Origin: Hydractinia symbiolongicarpus | Taxonomy: Eukaryota > Cnidaria > Hydrozoa > Anthoathecata > Hydractiniidae | Reading direction: 5' to 3' | DNA length: 64,000 bases | Assembly (NCBI RefSeq): GCF_029227915.1 | Contig: NC_079881.1 | Location: forward strand, 6,634,001 to 6,698,000 | Shown here: positions 1 through 9,785 of the stretch, one piece after another | Numbering within the stretch: position 1 is the first letter of the stretch | Layout of the letters: the number at the start of each line of letters is the position of its first letter | Program-made: the position numbers and the translations under genes | The notes under the pieces: model-generated | Seen by the model: only the letters and a program-made list of their open reading frames with translations | Database searches by the model: none | What the model was told of the DNA's origin: nothing

Positions 1-559
1 TTTTTTTTATCAGTGGATTGCACTGAAATCCTGTATGTAATAAAAGTGCTTTTCAAATTTCACCTGTGTGCAATTTTAAAGTAAATGTTAATCCATAGCA
101 TTCTTCTTGCAAGAATCATATCATCTTGCGCAGGAATCATCTCATCCCACCTGGTTACTGTGAATTAACATCATACTTTAATCAGAAAAAAGAAAGCGAG
201 AACTCAAAAAAGATTATTATTAACAAATTCAATTTTAGAAAAAAATTGTGCAATTAAATGTTTGTGAATTAATAATGTAAAAATTCAAATAATGTAATTT
301 TTAACAATTGACTGTCCTAAAAAGAATGCTTTTAAAGAACTTAAAGCTTGTTAACAACTTTTTTGAAAATTTGTTTTTTTTTGTATTTTTTGTTTCATTT
401 TGATATAACAAAACAACTCCTACAATAAAATAAAATTTAAAAAAAATTTTATTCTAACAATTTTAAACGGAAAATAATGTGCATGTAAAGATGCAAAATC
501 CTGCCAGACAGGCAACATTTCTCAATTTCAAAAATGACAAAAACTTACTGCTAGCTGGA
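1..559. other. AT-rich 3' flank of the Helitron
   Basis: This stretch lies downstream of the minus-strand Helitron ORF and should hold the 3' end of the element. It is strongly AT-rich and contains no convincing ORF. A 12-bp palindrome, TTCTTGCAAGAA, sits at 104-115 and could be part of a terminal hairpin, but the expected CTRR end next to it is not present, so I do not assign the terminus. Confidence 0.4.
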
Positions 560-3500
560 CTAAAGTACTTGCTGATAAACAACATTTTTTGTGTAGGATT
601 TATTTAAAACATATCCTTGTTTGTCTGTTCTTAACACTTTAACTTTAATATCGTTGAATGAACGCGCCCTTGAAAAAGCCACGTAAAGTTGACCATGAGA
701 AAAGCAAGGTCTTCGGAGAAAAATCCCAACTTTTTCAAAGGTTTGTCCTTGTGCTTTATTAATTGTCATTGCATATGACAATCGCAACGGAAACTGACGC
801 CTTCGGAGCTGAAAAGGTAAGCCAGTGTCAGAAGGCGTTAATTGAACCTTTGGAATGAGAACTCTGTGACCTTGCGCTATACCAGTTAATATTTCTGCAT
901 CAATTGTGTTTATCCTTAAGTGGCGCACAACTAACCTTGTGCCATTACACAATCCTGATTTTAAGTCAAGATTTCTTAACAGCATTACTACCGCGCCAAC
1001 CTTTAGTTTAAGAGAATGTGGTGGCATACCTGACGGAGTAAGAGAATTTAAAAACTCTAAAGGATACAAATTTTGTTCTTCAACATCATCTGCTACAACA
1101 GAGTCAGCGCTATTGTATGTTATTACATCCCCTGGGATCTTTTCAAGAACTTCATCATTTATCTGCAACGTATCTTCATTTGTCGCAGATAATATAACTC
1201 TCGACGAATAGTCTTCAATAATAATGCCATCAAACATGATATCGATGAGATTTTCACTGTTTTTTAATACACAAGTAGGAGGTATTTCTATGCAGTCCCT
1301 AAAAGGATCAGCTGGTTTTGTGGGAAGTTGGTCACTTCCAAGCTGCAAAAGCCAATCTGCAAATTCCTGCTCTTGTAGTCCGGCTCGCATATTTAACCGT
1401 AGTTGAAAAGAAGTTATTAATGGCCATATATATGAGCTCTTTAAACATACATCAATCACTTCTGCAGGTCTTGCTTTTTTGACTACAGGTAAAATTTGTC
1501 TAAAATCTCCGCCTAAAAGAACAACTTTTCCTCCAAAAGGGAGATTGACGTTGGTAATATCTCTAAGCATAGTGTCAATAGCCTGTAAAGCATACTTTGG
1601 AATCATGCTACACTCGTCAAATACAATAAGATCTTTTTCCCTTAAAGATAAAGCTTGATGACTTGTAGGAGACAAATTACACGTACTTGTATCCACTATA
1701 GGAACGGGTAGCCTAAATAAAGAGTGTACAGTGACACCCTTATTCAAAAGAGTTGCAGCTATTCCAGTCCAAGCACAGGTTGCTACTTTTATCTCCCTAC
1801 TTTGCAAATATTTTATAATGTAGTTGTAAGTATATGTTTTTCCTGTGCCACCAGGACCATCTAGATAAAATAAGCGGGAGTTCTGTGGATTACCATTACA
1901 AACATTTGTTACAGCGCCAATAATGGTATCTGCTGCATTCACCTGATCACGATTTAATGTAGGTCGAATTTGGGCTACGTCTTGAGCTATCAAACCCAAA
2001 TCCGGATCTGGGTCTGCTGGAAGTTCTTCTACTTCTGGTAAGCCAAAATCAGCAAGACTTTTACCTGATTGTCTGATAGTTGTTGCTATATTGCTTAGAG
2101 CAGCAAGTTCTGCATTAACTTCTTCCATAGTACGACTGAAATCTTCAATCATACCCATGCGGTTATCCAGCCACAGCTGTAGTGGATTGTTTAAATCACA
2201 ATGGGTAAGTAAGAAACAAAAGGTTTGCCTTAATTGCCTTGGAGAACCGACAGCAGTCACTTCTTCCAACGTCCTCTCCCACTCATCATCACCTTCAAGA
2301 AGACCTCTTGCAAGGCAAGCCTCGCGAAAAGTTGGGTACAAGTGGTCATTGAACGTTCTTAAAAATTCAAAAGAAGTTGCACCAGGAACATGAAGCAATA
2401 GCACTCTAAGGTAAAATCTTTCACCTTCCTTAGGGTTTGAAGAATACATTCTGCTGATAATTTTACCACCCCCTCTTCTTCTCACCTTCCATTTATTTTG
2501 TGATTTATCAAACACAAAATGGTACGGAATGTCAGTGTATAAGTACATATTTGCATTTGCATTTTGCTGATTAAGTAGAAACCAAGCAGTGAGATGAGAA
2601 AGGCGATTTTCAGCTCTCTCAACTGCAGCTGCTTCATCACCTTCACGAAAGTAAACCCTTTCATAATTTGGCAAATGAAGAGCTAGTCTGAATATAACAT
2701 GTGATTGGTCATGCAAATTGTAAGCAAAAAGACGCCAACATGCCTCTGGAGAAGATACGTACCTTGCATCAAGAAAAGTTGTTACTTCATCATGATCTAA
2801 CCTTTCGTTTATCTGAATATTCGCACAGTCAAAACCTTTATATATATACTTATAAAGATATTTTACAGCTTTAACCGTCATACAGGCCTCAATATTTATA
2901 TGAGCATTGTATTTTTTTGACAAATAAGGGTTATAAGGAACAATCCATCTGTTATCAATATCTGAATTTCTGATAGTAATAGTCCTTCCATTATCACGAC
3001 GCCTATATTTTGGATAACCATTACGATTTGAAACTGTGGAATTTGAGAAATCTTTAGGGAATTCTTTGGAGCATTTCCCATCTACCATGCAAACAGAAAC
3101 AGGATTTAAATGTCCGCATGGACCATGAATCATGCAACTTTTTATTGTTTTATATAATTGCGGATCATCTATTTCAAGAGGAATTTCCGCTGATATTATG
3201 GTATCAATATCATCAGCATGGCGGAGCTTGTCTTCGTGAGTCAAATGTATAAGCATATGGACATGTGGAAGTCCCCTTTTTTGAAATTCTATTACATGAA
3301 CATAAGCTATGGTTTTACCTAGTACTCCTCGCGTGTGTATATCTGCAAGAAGTTCTCTCAATTTTAAATTAAAGACCCTTGCTATAAGGTCTGGCCGATC
3401 GCATGGACTTTGACCGGGAAAGAGATTGTCTTTAACCTCTGGCCAATTTGGATTACATGTGAAAGTTAAGAATAAATCAGGCTTTCCATATTTTGCAACA

Positions 3501-5077
3501 ATGGCCATTGCGTCCATGTAATTTTGACGCATTGCTCTTGGGCTACCTTGAAATGAAGATGGAAGAATTATAATACGTCCTGGATTGAGCTGTCTTTCGT
3601 CAGCTCTGATACTCAAATGATCTACCAAGCCCTGGTAAGACTCAGCTCTTAGTTGCGCTTGATTTCTGCGTATAAAATCTAAACGTTGACCTTCAACCTT
3701 AGTATATGCATCAACAATGTACTGCTGCAATAATTTTTTGCCGTAATGAATAGAACTGAAGCTATTCCTTACTGCAAGTCGATACACATAGAACTGTAAC
3801 ATTGTTACTGTTTGACGTCTTGCTGTGCGGTGTTCTTCAACGTGGAGAATGTTATTATACCATCCTGGATCTCCCCTTGGAAAAAAAACGGGATACATCA
3901 TTGGGTCAACATTTGCCGACATCGTAGAGAGATTAGTTAATGGTCGATCCTTTGGATATATTACAATATCTCGTGTGGTCGGTGGTGCACCATCTTCGCC
4001 AACAAATACCACAGCTACTTCATCTTGAGTTGGAGTGTTATATCGCCTCCTATCTCCACCAGCGAGCATTCGCATCGTTACTTGAGAAGCTGGGCGATTT
4101 TCACGCACTGCTCGTTGATTTTCCTCCATTTCAACTGCAAACATATTTTTGAACGCTGCACTGAAAGGAGATTCTCTTTCCATTACAGTATGAAGCATGT
4201 GCATTACCTCTTCTAAACACTCGGCATTTGCTGGATTATTCAAACGAATGTTAAGTGCTTCTGTTGAATCTATTATATACAACTGGTTGAAGGAGGGTGT
4301 AACATTTTCAGGAGGATGCAAACAGCCAGACCGATGAAAAAGCTGTCCACTTATCCTAAAGCAAGGGGGCCCATGTCCTTGTGGAGGTCTTATATTTGCT
4401 CCTAGAGAGGCAAAAGCAAAAGATGAATTATATTTTCGTATATTTGTTTGAAAATTTTTACATAATTGCTCCCTTCCCGTAAGCAAGTGAGTCAGCTCTT
4501 CAGGGTATTCATTTAATTCAGGAAGGGCTACTTTACCGGATTGACAACATTTAAAATTTCCTTCATTTTGAAATTTTTTACTGGAACAATATGGACATGT
4601 GTCAGACATAGGACCAAGTGTGTGTACAGAAGTTTGAGAAACAACACCAAAATCCCTTGCAATATTATGAAAAACTCTACGTGCGTTTTCTCTGACATGC
4701 CTCCTTTTTTCAGCATTACGTGCAAGTCTCTCTTCTCGTACTCCTACTTGCTCTACTCTCCTCGCAGCAGCTACCTGCTGTGCATTGCGCCTCCTTCTAA
4801 CTTCCGCTTCAGCAGGAGTTTCAAATGCCCTGTGTGCTAACATGCGAGAAGTATTGGTGGACCGTCGACTTCTCACTTCAACATGCGGTAAGGTGGATAT
4901 TCTGGAGGAAGAACTAACATTACCTAGTGGATCATTTTCAAACTCTTCTGCTATATTATTTGGTGCATTATTACTATCTATATTATTATTAGAATGGTTG
5001 GTATTATTAGCAGGCCGCTGCAAAACAAATCTGCCTAATGAGTTTAAAACTACTCTAAACCCATTGCTACCAGCCAT
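560..5077 (-). CDS. Helitron Rep/helicase (RepHel) transposase, apparently intact
   Basis: An uninterrupted 1505-aa ORF encodes the rolling-circle transposase of an autonomous Helitron. The N-terminal ~150 residues are basic and low-complexity, followed by a CPYC zinc-binding cluster near residue 160. The Rep/HUH domain shows motif 1 FLTFTCNPNWPEV (about 530-545), the HxH motif in FQKRGLPHVHMLIHL (about 595-610) and the tyrosine motif YLYKYIYKG (about 735-745), which has more than one candidate catalytic Tyr. The C-terminal PIF1-family helicase has Walker A GPGGTGKT (about 1072), Walker B VFDECSM (about 1150), LGGDFRQILPV and the late motif AMTINKAQGQTF (about 1435). Length fits complete animal RepHel proteins. 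In this family, HUH nicking plus helicase unwinding mobilises DNA by rolling-circle replication. The ATG at 5077 gives the longest ORF and there is no sign of truncation. The lack of stops suggests recent insertion or selection. The ends of the element were not found. Confidence 0.95.
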   Translation of the reverse strand: MAGSNGFRVVLNSLGRFVLQRPANNTNHSNNNIDSNNAPNNIAEEFENDPLGNVSSSSRISTLPHVEVRSRRSTNTSRMLAHRAFETPAEAEVRRRRNAQQVAAARRVEQVGVREERLARNAEKRRHVRENARRVFHNIARDFGVVSQTSVHTLGPMSDTCPYCSSKKFQNEGNFKCCQSGKVALPELNEYPEELTHLLTGREQLCKNFQTNIRKYNSSFAFASLGANIRPPQGHGPPCFRISGQLFHRSGCLHPPENVTPSFNQLYIIDSTEALNIRLNNPANAECLEEVMHMLHTVMERESPFSAAFKNMFAVEMEENQRAVRENRPASQVTMRMLAGGDRRRYNTPTQDEVAVVFVGEDGAPPTTRDIVIYPKDRPLTNLSTMSANVDPMMYPVFFPRGDPGWYNNILHVEEHRTARRQTVTMLQFYVYRLAVRNSFSSIHYGKKLLQQYIVDAYTKVEGQRLDFIRRNQAQLRAESYQGLVDHLSIRADERQLNPGRIIILPSSFQGSPRAMRQNYMDAMAIVAKYGKPDLFLTFTCNPNWPEVKDNLFPGQSPCDRPDLIARVFNLKLRELLADIHTRGVLGKTIAYVHVIEFQKRGLPHVHMLIHLTHEDKLRHADDIDTIISAEIPLEIDDPQLYKTIKSCMIHGPCGHLNPVSVCMVDGKCSKEFPKDFSNSTVSNRNGYPKYRRRDNGRTITIRNSDIDNRWIVPYNPYLSKKYNAHINIEACMTVKAVKYLYKYIYKGFDCANIQINERLDHDEVTTFLDARYVSSPEACWRLFAYNLHDQSHVIFRLALHLPNYERVYFREGDEAAAVERAENRLSHLTAWFLLNQQNANANMYLYTDIPYHFVFDKSQNKWKVRRRGGGKIISRMYSSNPKEGERFYLRVLLLHVPGATSFEFLRTFNDHLYPTFREACLARGLLEGDDEWERTLEEVTAVGSPRQLRQTFCFLLTHCDLNNPLQLWLDNRMGMIEDFSRTMEEVNAELAALSNIATTIRQSGKSLADFGLPEVEELPADPDPDLGLIAQDVAQIRPTLNRDQVNAADTIIGAVTNVCNGNPQNSRLFYLDGPGGTGKTYTYNYIIKYLQSREIKVATCAWTGIAATLLNKGVTVHSLFRLPVPIVDTSTCNLSPTSHQALSLREKDLIVFDECSMIPKYALQAIDTMLRDITNVNLPFGGKVVLLGGDFRQILPVVKKARPAEVIDVCLKSSYIWPLITSFQLRLNMRAGLQEQEFADWLLQLGSDQLPTKPADPFRDCIEIPPTCVLKNSENLIDIMFDGIIIEDYSSRVILSATNEDTLQINDEVLEKIPGDVITYNSADSVVADDVEEQNLYPLEFLNSLTPSGMPPHSLKLKVGAVVMLLRNLDLKSGLCNGTRLVVRHLRINTIDAEILTGIAQGHRVLIPKVQLTPSDTGLPFQLRRRQFPLRLSYAMTINKAQGQTFEKVGIFLRRPCFSHGQLYVAFSRARSFNDIKVKVLRTDKQGYVLNKSYTKNVVYQQVL

Positions 5078-5306
5078 TACTTACGTACACACAAGATTAA
5101 GTTGTCCTAAAATAAAAAAGATGTATCTGTTACATCTCCAAAAAATGAGTATAATAGACTATATAATAGAGAATTATAGCCGGAAACTTCAGCATATTAT
5201 GTAATTACAATAACTATGTATACACATGTTCTTATAAGGCACAAATCATTACTCGATATGTAGCTAGCTAATTCAATCACCTTTTTTTACAATTTTTACA
5301 ATTCAG
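5078..5306. other. Upstream flank of the Helitron ORF
   Basis: AT-rich DNA 5' of the minus-strand RepHel gene, expected to contain the Helitron promoter and 5' terminus. No ORF and no certain TC-start terminus can be identified by eye. Confidence 0.4.
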
Positions 5307-5582
5307 AATAAAACAGGATTTTATAAATTAGATGCATAAAATGTGGCTACAGACTAAATTTGGAGAAAAGCTATGAAGCAAAAATAAGGTCGTTTATCAA
5401 TATCGTGGTTCACACGTTAAACAAAAAGCATGTAGGTTCAAAACAATAAAACAGGATTTTATAAATTAGATGCATAAAATGTGGCTACAGACTAAATTTG
5501 GAGAAAAGCTATGAAGCAAAAATAAGGTCGTTTATCAATATCGTGGTTCACACGTTAAACAAAAAGCATGTAGGTTCAAAAC
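5307..5582. repeat. Perfect tandem duplication, 138 bp x 2
   Basis: Two head-to-tail copies, 5307-5444 and 5445-5582, appear identical by direct reading. Each begins AATAAAACAGG and ends GTAGGTTCAAAAC. No coding potential is seen. The identity implies a very recent duplication or a replication/assembly slip. It lies just upstream of the Helitron RepHel gene and may be within the element's 5' region. Confidence 0.9.
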
Positions 5583-6234
5583 AAATGCTTACGTAATTTT
5601 TGGAGTTTGGTTTTCTTACAAACATACCTAACCTAGGTAAGGTGTAGCCTTATATGCAATTATATGAAATTAGTTTAATTAGTTATATATCATTCATAAT
5701 ATAATAAGTTAAAATACAATACGACGGTATTCAGCGATGAAGGGGTCAGCCTGATCATTACAGCAACAGGAGACACACAATAAAACAATATATATATAGA
5801 TTTTTGATCCGTGACGAGCGTTCAAAATTTAAAAATGGCAGCATGCTGTAAACAAAGAGGAAACAAAACAGTCACAATAAAATCAATTTCAGAGCTTTAT
5901 TCTATTTTCAATCACATGTAAAACAGGGATGCATAACATTATTAATGCAAGATGCAGAAGCTGCATCAACTATCTCTCTATTAAAAAGGTGCAACTAAAA
6001 TACATTCACAATAGTGAAACTCCCAGCTCTGTTGTTTAATTCATACTTGAGATAACCAAAAAATGTAAGCTATTTTATCTGTGACCATAAGTCATGCTAG
6101 CTTGTGAAGCCTATTAAATTACTCTTGTCAGTTGCTAAAAGAACATTTTGGACAAAATAAAAATTTGAGACGTCTAGATGTAGTCACTAAGTTTGCACAA
6201 ATTTAAAGCCGCTTAATGAGGAGACCAACTATAT
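5583..6234. other. Gene-poor spacer
   Basis: AT-rich sequence between the Helitron flank and the first recognisable Polinton-like coding remnant. I see no ORF, RNA gene or repeat in it beyond short AT runs. Confidence 0.4.
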
Positions 6235-8162
6235 ATTAGGAAACAATTTCAAAAATGATGACGAGGAGTGTTTCAAGTGGAGCGTCATAGTATACCTACA
6301 CCATACGGAGATTGAAAAAGATGCACAAAGAATCACTAAGATGAGACACTACGTGGACCTACAATTGGAAGGGTAGTTAAAATTACGATGCCAAGCGAGG
6401 CTGAAAAATGGTTATTCTACAGGGAAGCCAGATGCAATTCAAGGTATCCCTTGCCATATATGCCGACTCCGAGAGTCTGTTAATCCCGGTAGAAGATGGA
6501 AGGGGTACCCAGACGAAAAAGCTGAGTAGGCATGTACCGTCTGACAGGTGTACATATAGCACGTTCGCCTATGGGGATGTACTAGAGCCCCTAACCGTAT
6601 ACAGGGGTAAGGACTGTGTGGCAAAGTTCGTGAACCACTTTGAGGATGAGGTGAGGCGGCTACATTATACCTACCCACAGCAACCCATGCTGCCTCTAAC
6701 AGAGGTGTTAAAAAGGGAACATGATGGGGCCACAGAATTTTATATCTGCCTAAAGCCGTTTGACGACTGCGAGAATAACCGCAAGGTTCCAAACCATGGT
6801 CACTATACGGGGCTGTATAGAGGTGCGGCCCATAATAGCTGTAACCTCAAATATAAGATAGCTAGCCATATACCTGTAATATCGCACAATCTCTCCTGAT
6901 ACGACGCACTCCTGTTTATAAGGGAACTGGGCGAGAGGTACGACACGCAGGACTTTGGGTGCATCGCTGAAAATACCGAAAAATACATCAGTTTTAATGT
7001 TAAAATCAAGGTACCACTTGCAGACATGGGGTACGCTGATGGGGAGGCCTACAAGAAGATCGAGATTAGGTTCATCGATAGCGGTAGATTCATGTCATCC
7101 TCTTTAAACAAGTTGGCAAGCAACCTCATTGAAACAAACGCTGCATGCATGAAATGTCATCAGTGTGCAGATACCTGTCTGGAATTCCAGAGCATAGACG
7201 CTGTGTATGTGGCAAAATTCTGGCGTAAAAATTGTGAATCGAATACCATGAAGCAATTAAACGAACAGAAACTAAAGGCAAACGTACCATCCATGGCCAA
7301 ATTCATCGACAAGGACGACGTATTCAGGCTGATGCTGAGAAAGGACGTGTACCCCTACGAGTAAATGGATGATTGGCAGCGATTCGAAGAGTCGGTGCTA
7401 CCGCCTAGGAAGGCATTCTACAGTAAGCTGAATATGAAGAGGATCAGCGACAATAAATATGCCTATGCAAAAAAGATATGGAATTGTATCACCCCAGAGG
7501 GTGATGTAGTCACCATGGGAGACTACCACAACGTGTACCTCAGCACAGACGTCCTGCTACTATCCGACGTGTTTCAATTTGATATTTTAAAATTGGTGAT
7601 GTATGAGTTTCATTACGAACATATGCAACCCAAATACGGTAGCAAATTGCAACTCTGTTACATGGACACAGACAGCTTCATTTATCACATTCGAACAGAG
7701 AACTTTTACAGGGATATTGCACAAGACGTTGAGTCATGCTTCGATACGAGTGCCTATAATCCAGATGATAACAGGCCTCTTCCTCTAGGGAAGAACAAGA
7801 AGGTCGTCGGTTTGATGAAGGATAAGATAAATTGGAAGGTTATGACCGAGTTTATAACACTTAAGGCCAAGTTATATGCTTACAACAGCCTCACAAAAGA
7901 GGGCGGTGATCACAAAGCGAAAGGCGTGTAGAGATGCGCGACCAAAATGTCCATCACCTTCGACGACAATCGCCTCTGCTTGGAGGAGGGCGTTGACGTA
8001 TACAAAAGCCAAGTGTTGATTCAAAATAAGGGGCATGAAATCTACACCCAGGAGGTATCGAAGCTAGCACTAAACAGGGCAGATGACAAAAGGCTTGTGC
8101 AACCTGATCAAATTACAACGCTTGCCCGTGACCATCACCGCTTGATGTCTACGCATGAATAA
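6235..8162 (+). pseudogene. Protein-primed family-B DNA polymerase (Polinton pPolB) relic
   Basis: Replicative polymerase of a Polinton-like element, clearly broken. An N-terminal scrap (about 6235-6376, ending in TAG at 6374-6376) with an NDDEECFKW-like segment is in a different frame from the main body, and an ATG at 6388 opens a few codons in a third arrangement, so there is a frame break between 6376 and 6440. The main frame runs from 6408 and is cut by in-frame stops at 6897-6899, 7362-7364 and 7929-7931 before its end at 8162. Visible motifs are the exonuclease I region with YADSES (about 6459), the exonuclease III-like segment YLSTDVLLLSDVF (about 7539-7577) and the polymerase C motif YMDTDSF (about 7660-7680). 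The palm motifs expected between the last two are missing, indicating an internal deletion near 7580-7600. It cannot make an active polymerase. Family assignment is strong; boundaries are approximate. Confidence 0.88.
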
Positions 8163-8747
8163 ATGGAGGTGTGTTTGTATATTGCTATACTTCTACCGTA
8201 TGCTCTGATTGCGTTTTGCTTTTTTCGTTATAAACGACTTCTAATAAAGATGTCTGATATTGCGAGAGTATTCGACAATGCCTCTGCAGAATATAAAAAG
8301 ATAGAGAAACCCATCAATAAACGTCAAGCTTTGAAAGAAGCCCTACGCAAAGGCAAGGATAATCTCCTACCCAAAAAATGCACAGAAGAGTTTGTTGATA
8401 AGGCCCCAGAAGTGGCCATCGAGAAGGTACATACCGAGTTTGTGCAGAGGGAACTCCAAGAGAAGGGGGAGACGACGGGGAAGGGGGAGAAGGCACTGTC
8501 CACTCACGTGATCTATGCTAGTATGATTGGGAATTTTGTGGACATTGACTCTGTTGAGGGTCTGAGGCAAGATATTGAAGAAGACCCTATTATCTGAGAT
8601 AGTATGACAGACCTCAGGATTCTTGTGTGCTGTACGACCGGTAGATGTTTGGCACCCCTCCTGGTAGCAGGGCACACGGCGCGGCATATGGGCAAGAAAA
8701 AGGAGGAGAAAGCGGAGACCAAGGAAGAGCCTTGGACGGTGCTATAA
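8163..8747 (+). pseudogene. Unknown Polinton-fragment ORF with one in-frame stop
   Basis: The ORF opens with an ATG that directly abuts the polymerase stop. About 30 residues are hydrophobic, consistent with a membrane segment. A second in-frame ATG at 8250 starts a charged, Lys/Glu-rich region that may be the true beginning. A TGA at 8595-8597 interrupts the frame; reading then continues in the same frame to TAA at 8745-8747, ending in a Lys/Glu-rich tail. It could be one gene broken by a point mutation or two adjacent small genes, the second starting at ATG 8604. I do not recognise the protein. The position directly behind PolB and the matching base composition tie it to the Polinton-like fragment. 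Confidence 0.5.
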
Positions 8748-8752
8748 TGTAA

Positions 8753-8863
8753 ATGAGTGAGGAAGAGAAACAAGAAGAGAGAGTCATCACAAAACCAGTA
8801 AAACATCCGGGGCGTGTGGCCCAAAGACACAAGCTGGCTGGACTGATAAAAAAAAAGAAGTAA
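8753..8863 (+). CDS. 36-aa basic microprotein of the Polinton-like fragment
   Basis: A short intact ORF lies between two other small ORFs, 5 bp after one stop and 3 bp before the next ATG. It begins with an acidic, Glu-rich stretch and ends in a run of four lysines, with KHPGRVAQRHKLAGLIKKKK as its basic half. Such Pro-Gly-Arg-Val plus Leu/Lys-rich tails look like a nucleic-acid or virion-associated small protein, but that is a guess from composition. The function is unknown. The tight spacing on both sides is the main support for it being a real gene of the element. Confidence 0.5.
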   Translation: MSEEEKQEERVITKPVKHPGRVAQRHKLAGLIKKKK

Positions 8864-8866
8864 GAA

Positions 8867-9091
8867 ATGAAACAACAAGAGGGTACTTTAAAGCCTACAG
8901 TCAAAGCCTCTTTCGGGGCCAGTTCCGTACAGTCAGTCTACATGTACAATGTAGGATCCTTAGCCGTGCTTGCCGTAGGAGTTAGGGTATGGTGGTATAA
9001 GTTTGGAGGCAAAACTGAATCTCAAAAGCCCACCCCAGAGCCCCGAAAGGACAAACATCAGGCACATCTTGAAATGTTCAAAAGGCTGTAA
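8867..9091 (+). CDS. 74-aa single-pass membrane-like protein of the Polinton-like fragment
   Basis: An intact ORF starts 3 bp after the preceding stop. Residues ~23-43 (SVYMYNVGSLAVLAVGVRVWW) form a probable transmembrane segment rich in Val/Leu/Ala, followed by a polar, Lys/Pro/Glu-rich tail. There is no recognisable domain. Small membrane proteins are common in large DNA viruses and Polintons, but I cannot match this to a named family. Being unbroken next to a dead polymerase gene is either chance, given its short length, or slower decay. Confidence 0.5.
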   Translation: MKQQEGTLKPTVKASFGASSVQSVYMYNVGSLAVLAVGVRVWWYKFGGKTESQKPTPEPRKDKHQAHLEMFKRL

Positions 9092-9097
9092 TAATGA

Positions 9098-9364
9098 ATG
9101 ACAAGCAAGGCAAACATGGACAGAAACATTAGCCCGAAGGAAACCATGGTTATAGACTCCTTATGGGAATCAGTCAGGCTAATGTCCTATACAATGCTTA
9201 AAGCTATGGGTGCAAAAAAGGCTCTGGGAGTTTCTAGAGTCTGGGAAAAGATGGACTTGGAGGACGGCTCCAAGCTCGTCGGCTATATGACGGCAGCGAT
9301 CTTGTTTGACGAATACGCAATCAAACAGGGATGGTATAAGAAATCCTTGATACCTCCAAAATAG
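9098..9364 (+). CDS. 88-aa protein of unknown function, Polinton-like fragment
   Basis: An intact ORF begins 6 bp after the previous stop; an alternative out-of-frame ATG sits at 9094, and an in-frame ATG (Met-7) could be the true start. The product looks soluble, mixed alpha-helical and without cysteine clusters or obvious signal. No family is recognised. It follows the packed small-ORF arrangement of the fragment, and its codon and base composition match those neighbours rather than the AT-rich host DNA. Confidence 0.5.
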   Translation: MTSKANMDRNISPKETMVIDSLWESVRLMSYTMLKAMGAKKALGVSRVWEKMDLEDGSKLVGYMTAAILFDEYAIKQGWYKKSLIPPK

Positions 9365-9419
9365 ACGGCCTAGTGGGACTTCTATATCTCTTGGAGAGAT
9401 ATAGAAATATGGAGGAGAT

Positions 9420-9766
9420 ATGGAGACATGTTCAAAATGCTCAAGATCTCTCTCTTGAACAATTTCAAGATCAAGCGTAACGGTCGAATATTAAGACAAT
9501 GTATCAACTGTCGCACTGCTAACAAAGCCTCAAAGGAACGCGCAAATTGTCCCCATCAAAGGAATTGTCATAAGACTCTACATGAAAACAAGAAGGTCAT
9601 AGCTATCTGTAGGGCTCATATTGAAGCTCAGTTTTCCGAAGGGGTGGAATGGGAACACTACGAATTTGTTCATATTCATCACAAGGTCCCGTTTAAATAT
9701 ATCGAAACTGGCAGGTATCCGACGCTTGCAGATGTTGCTCAGGAATTGCACGAACATTTAAGGTAA
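9420..9766 (+). pseudogene. Cysteine-rich (zinc-ribbon-like) protein, probably frameshifted
   Basis: The long reading frame (ATG 9428 to TAA 9766, 112 codons) has CINC near residue 24 and further Cys/His (CPHQRNCH, an isolated CRAH and a HIHH), consistent with metal binding. In a second frame, an ATG at 9420 opens a few codons with another CxxC (CSKC) before a stop near 9456. Two CxxC pairs in neighbouring frames suggest one gene whose start has been separated from its body by an indel; this is inference. A third mini-ORF (9409-9480) overlaps both. The protein resembles small Cys-rich proteins of large DNA viruses, but no function is assigned. Confidence 0.45.
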
Positions 9767-9785
9767 ATACATAAATGGAGGCCAA

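Noticed and set aside
104-115. Palindrome as the Helitron 3' hairpin
   Set aside because: No CTRR terminus follows at the expected distance, so the end cannot be assigned.
3825-4840. Plus-strand ORFs opposite the Helitron gene
   Set aside because: They are antisense shadows of the RepHel coding sequence without features of their own.
8314-8904. Minus-strand ORFs over the Polinton-like small genes
   Set aside because: Antisense shadows in a GC-richer region; the plus-strand ORFs have better start spacing and continuity.
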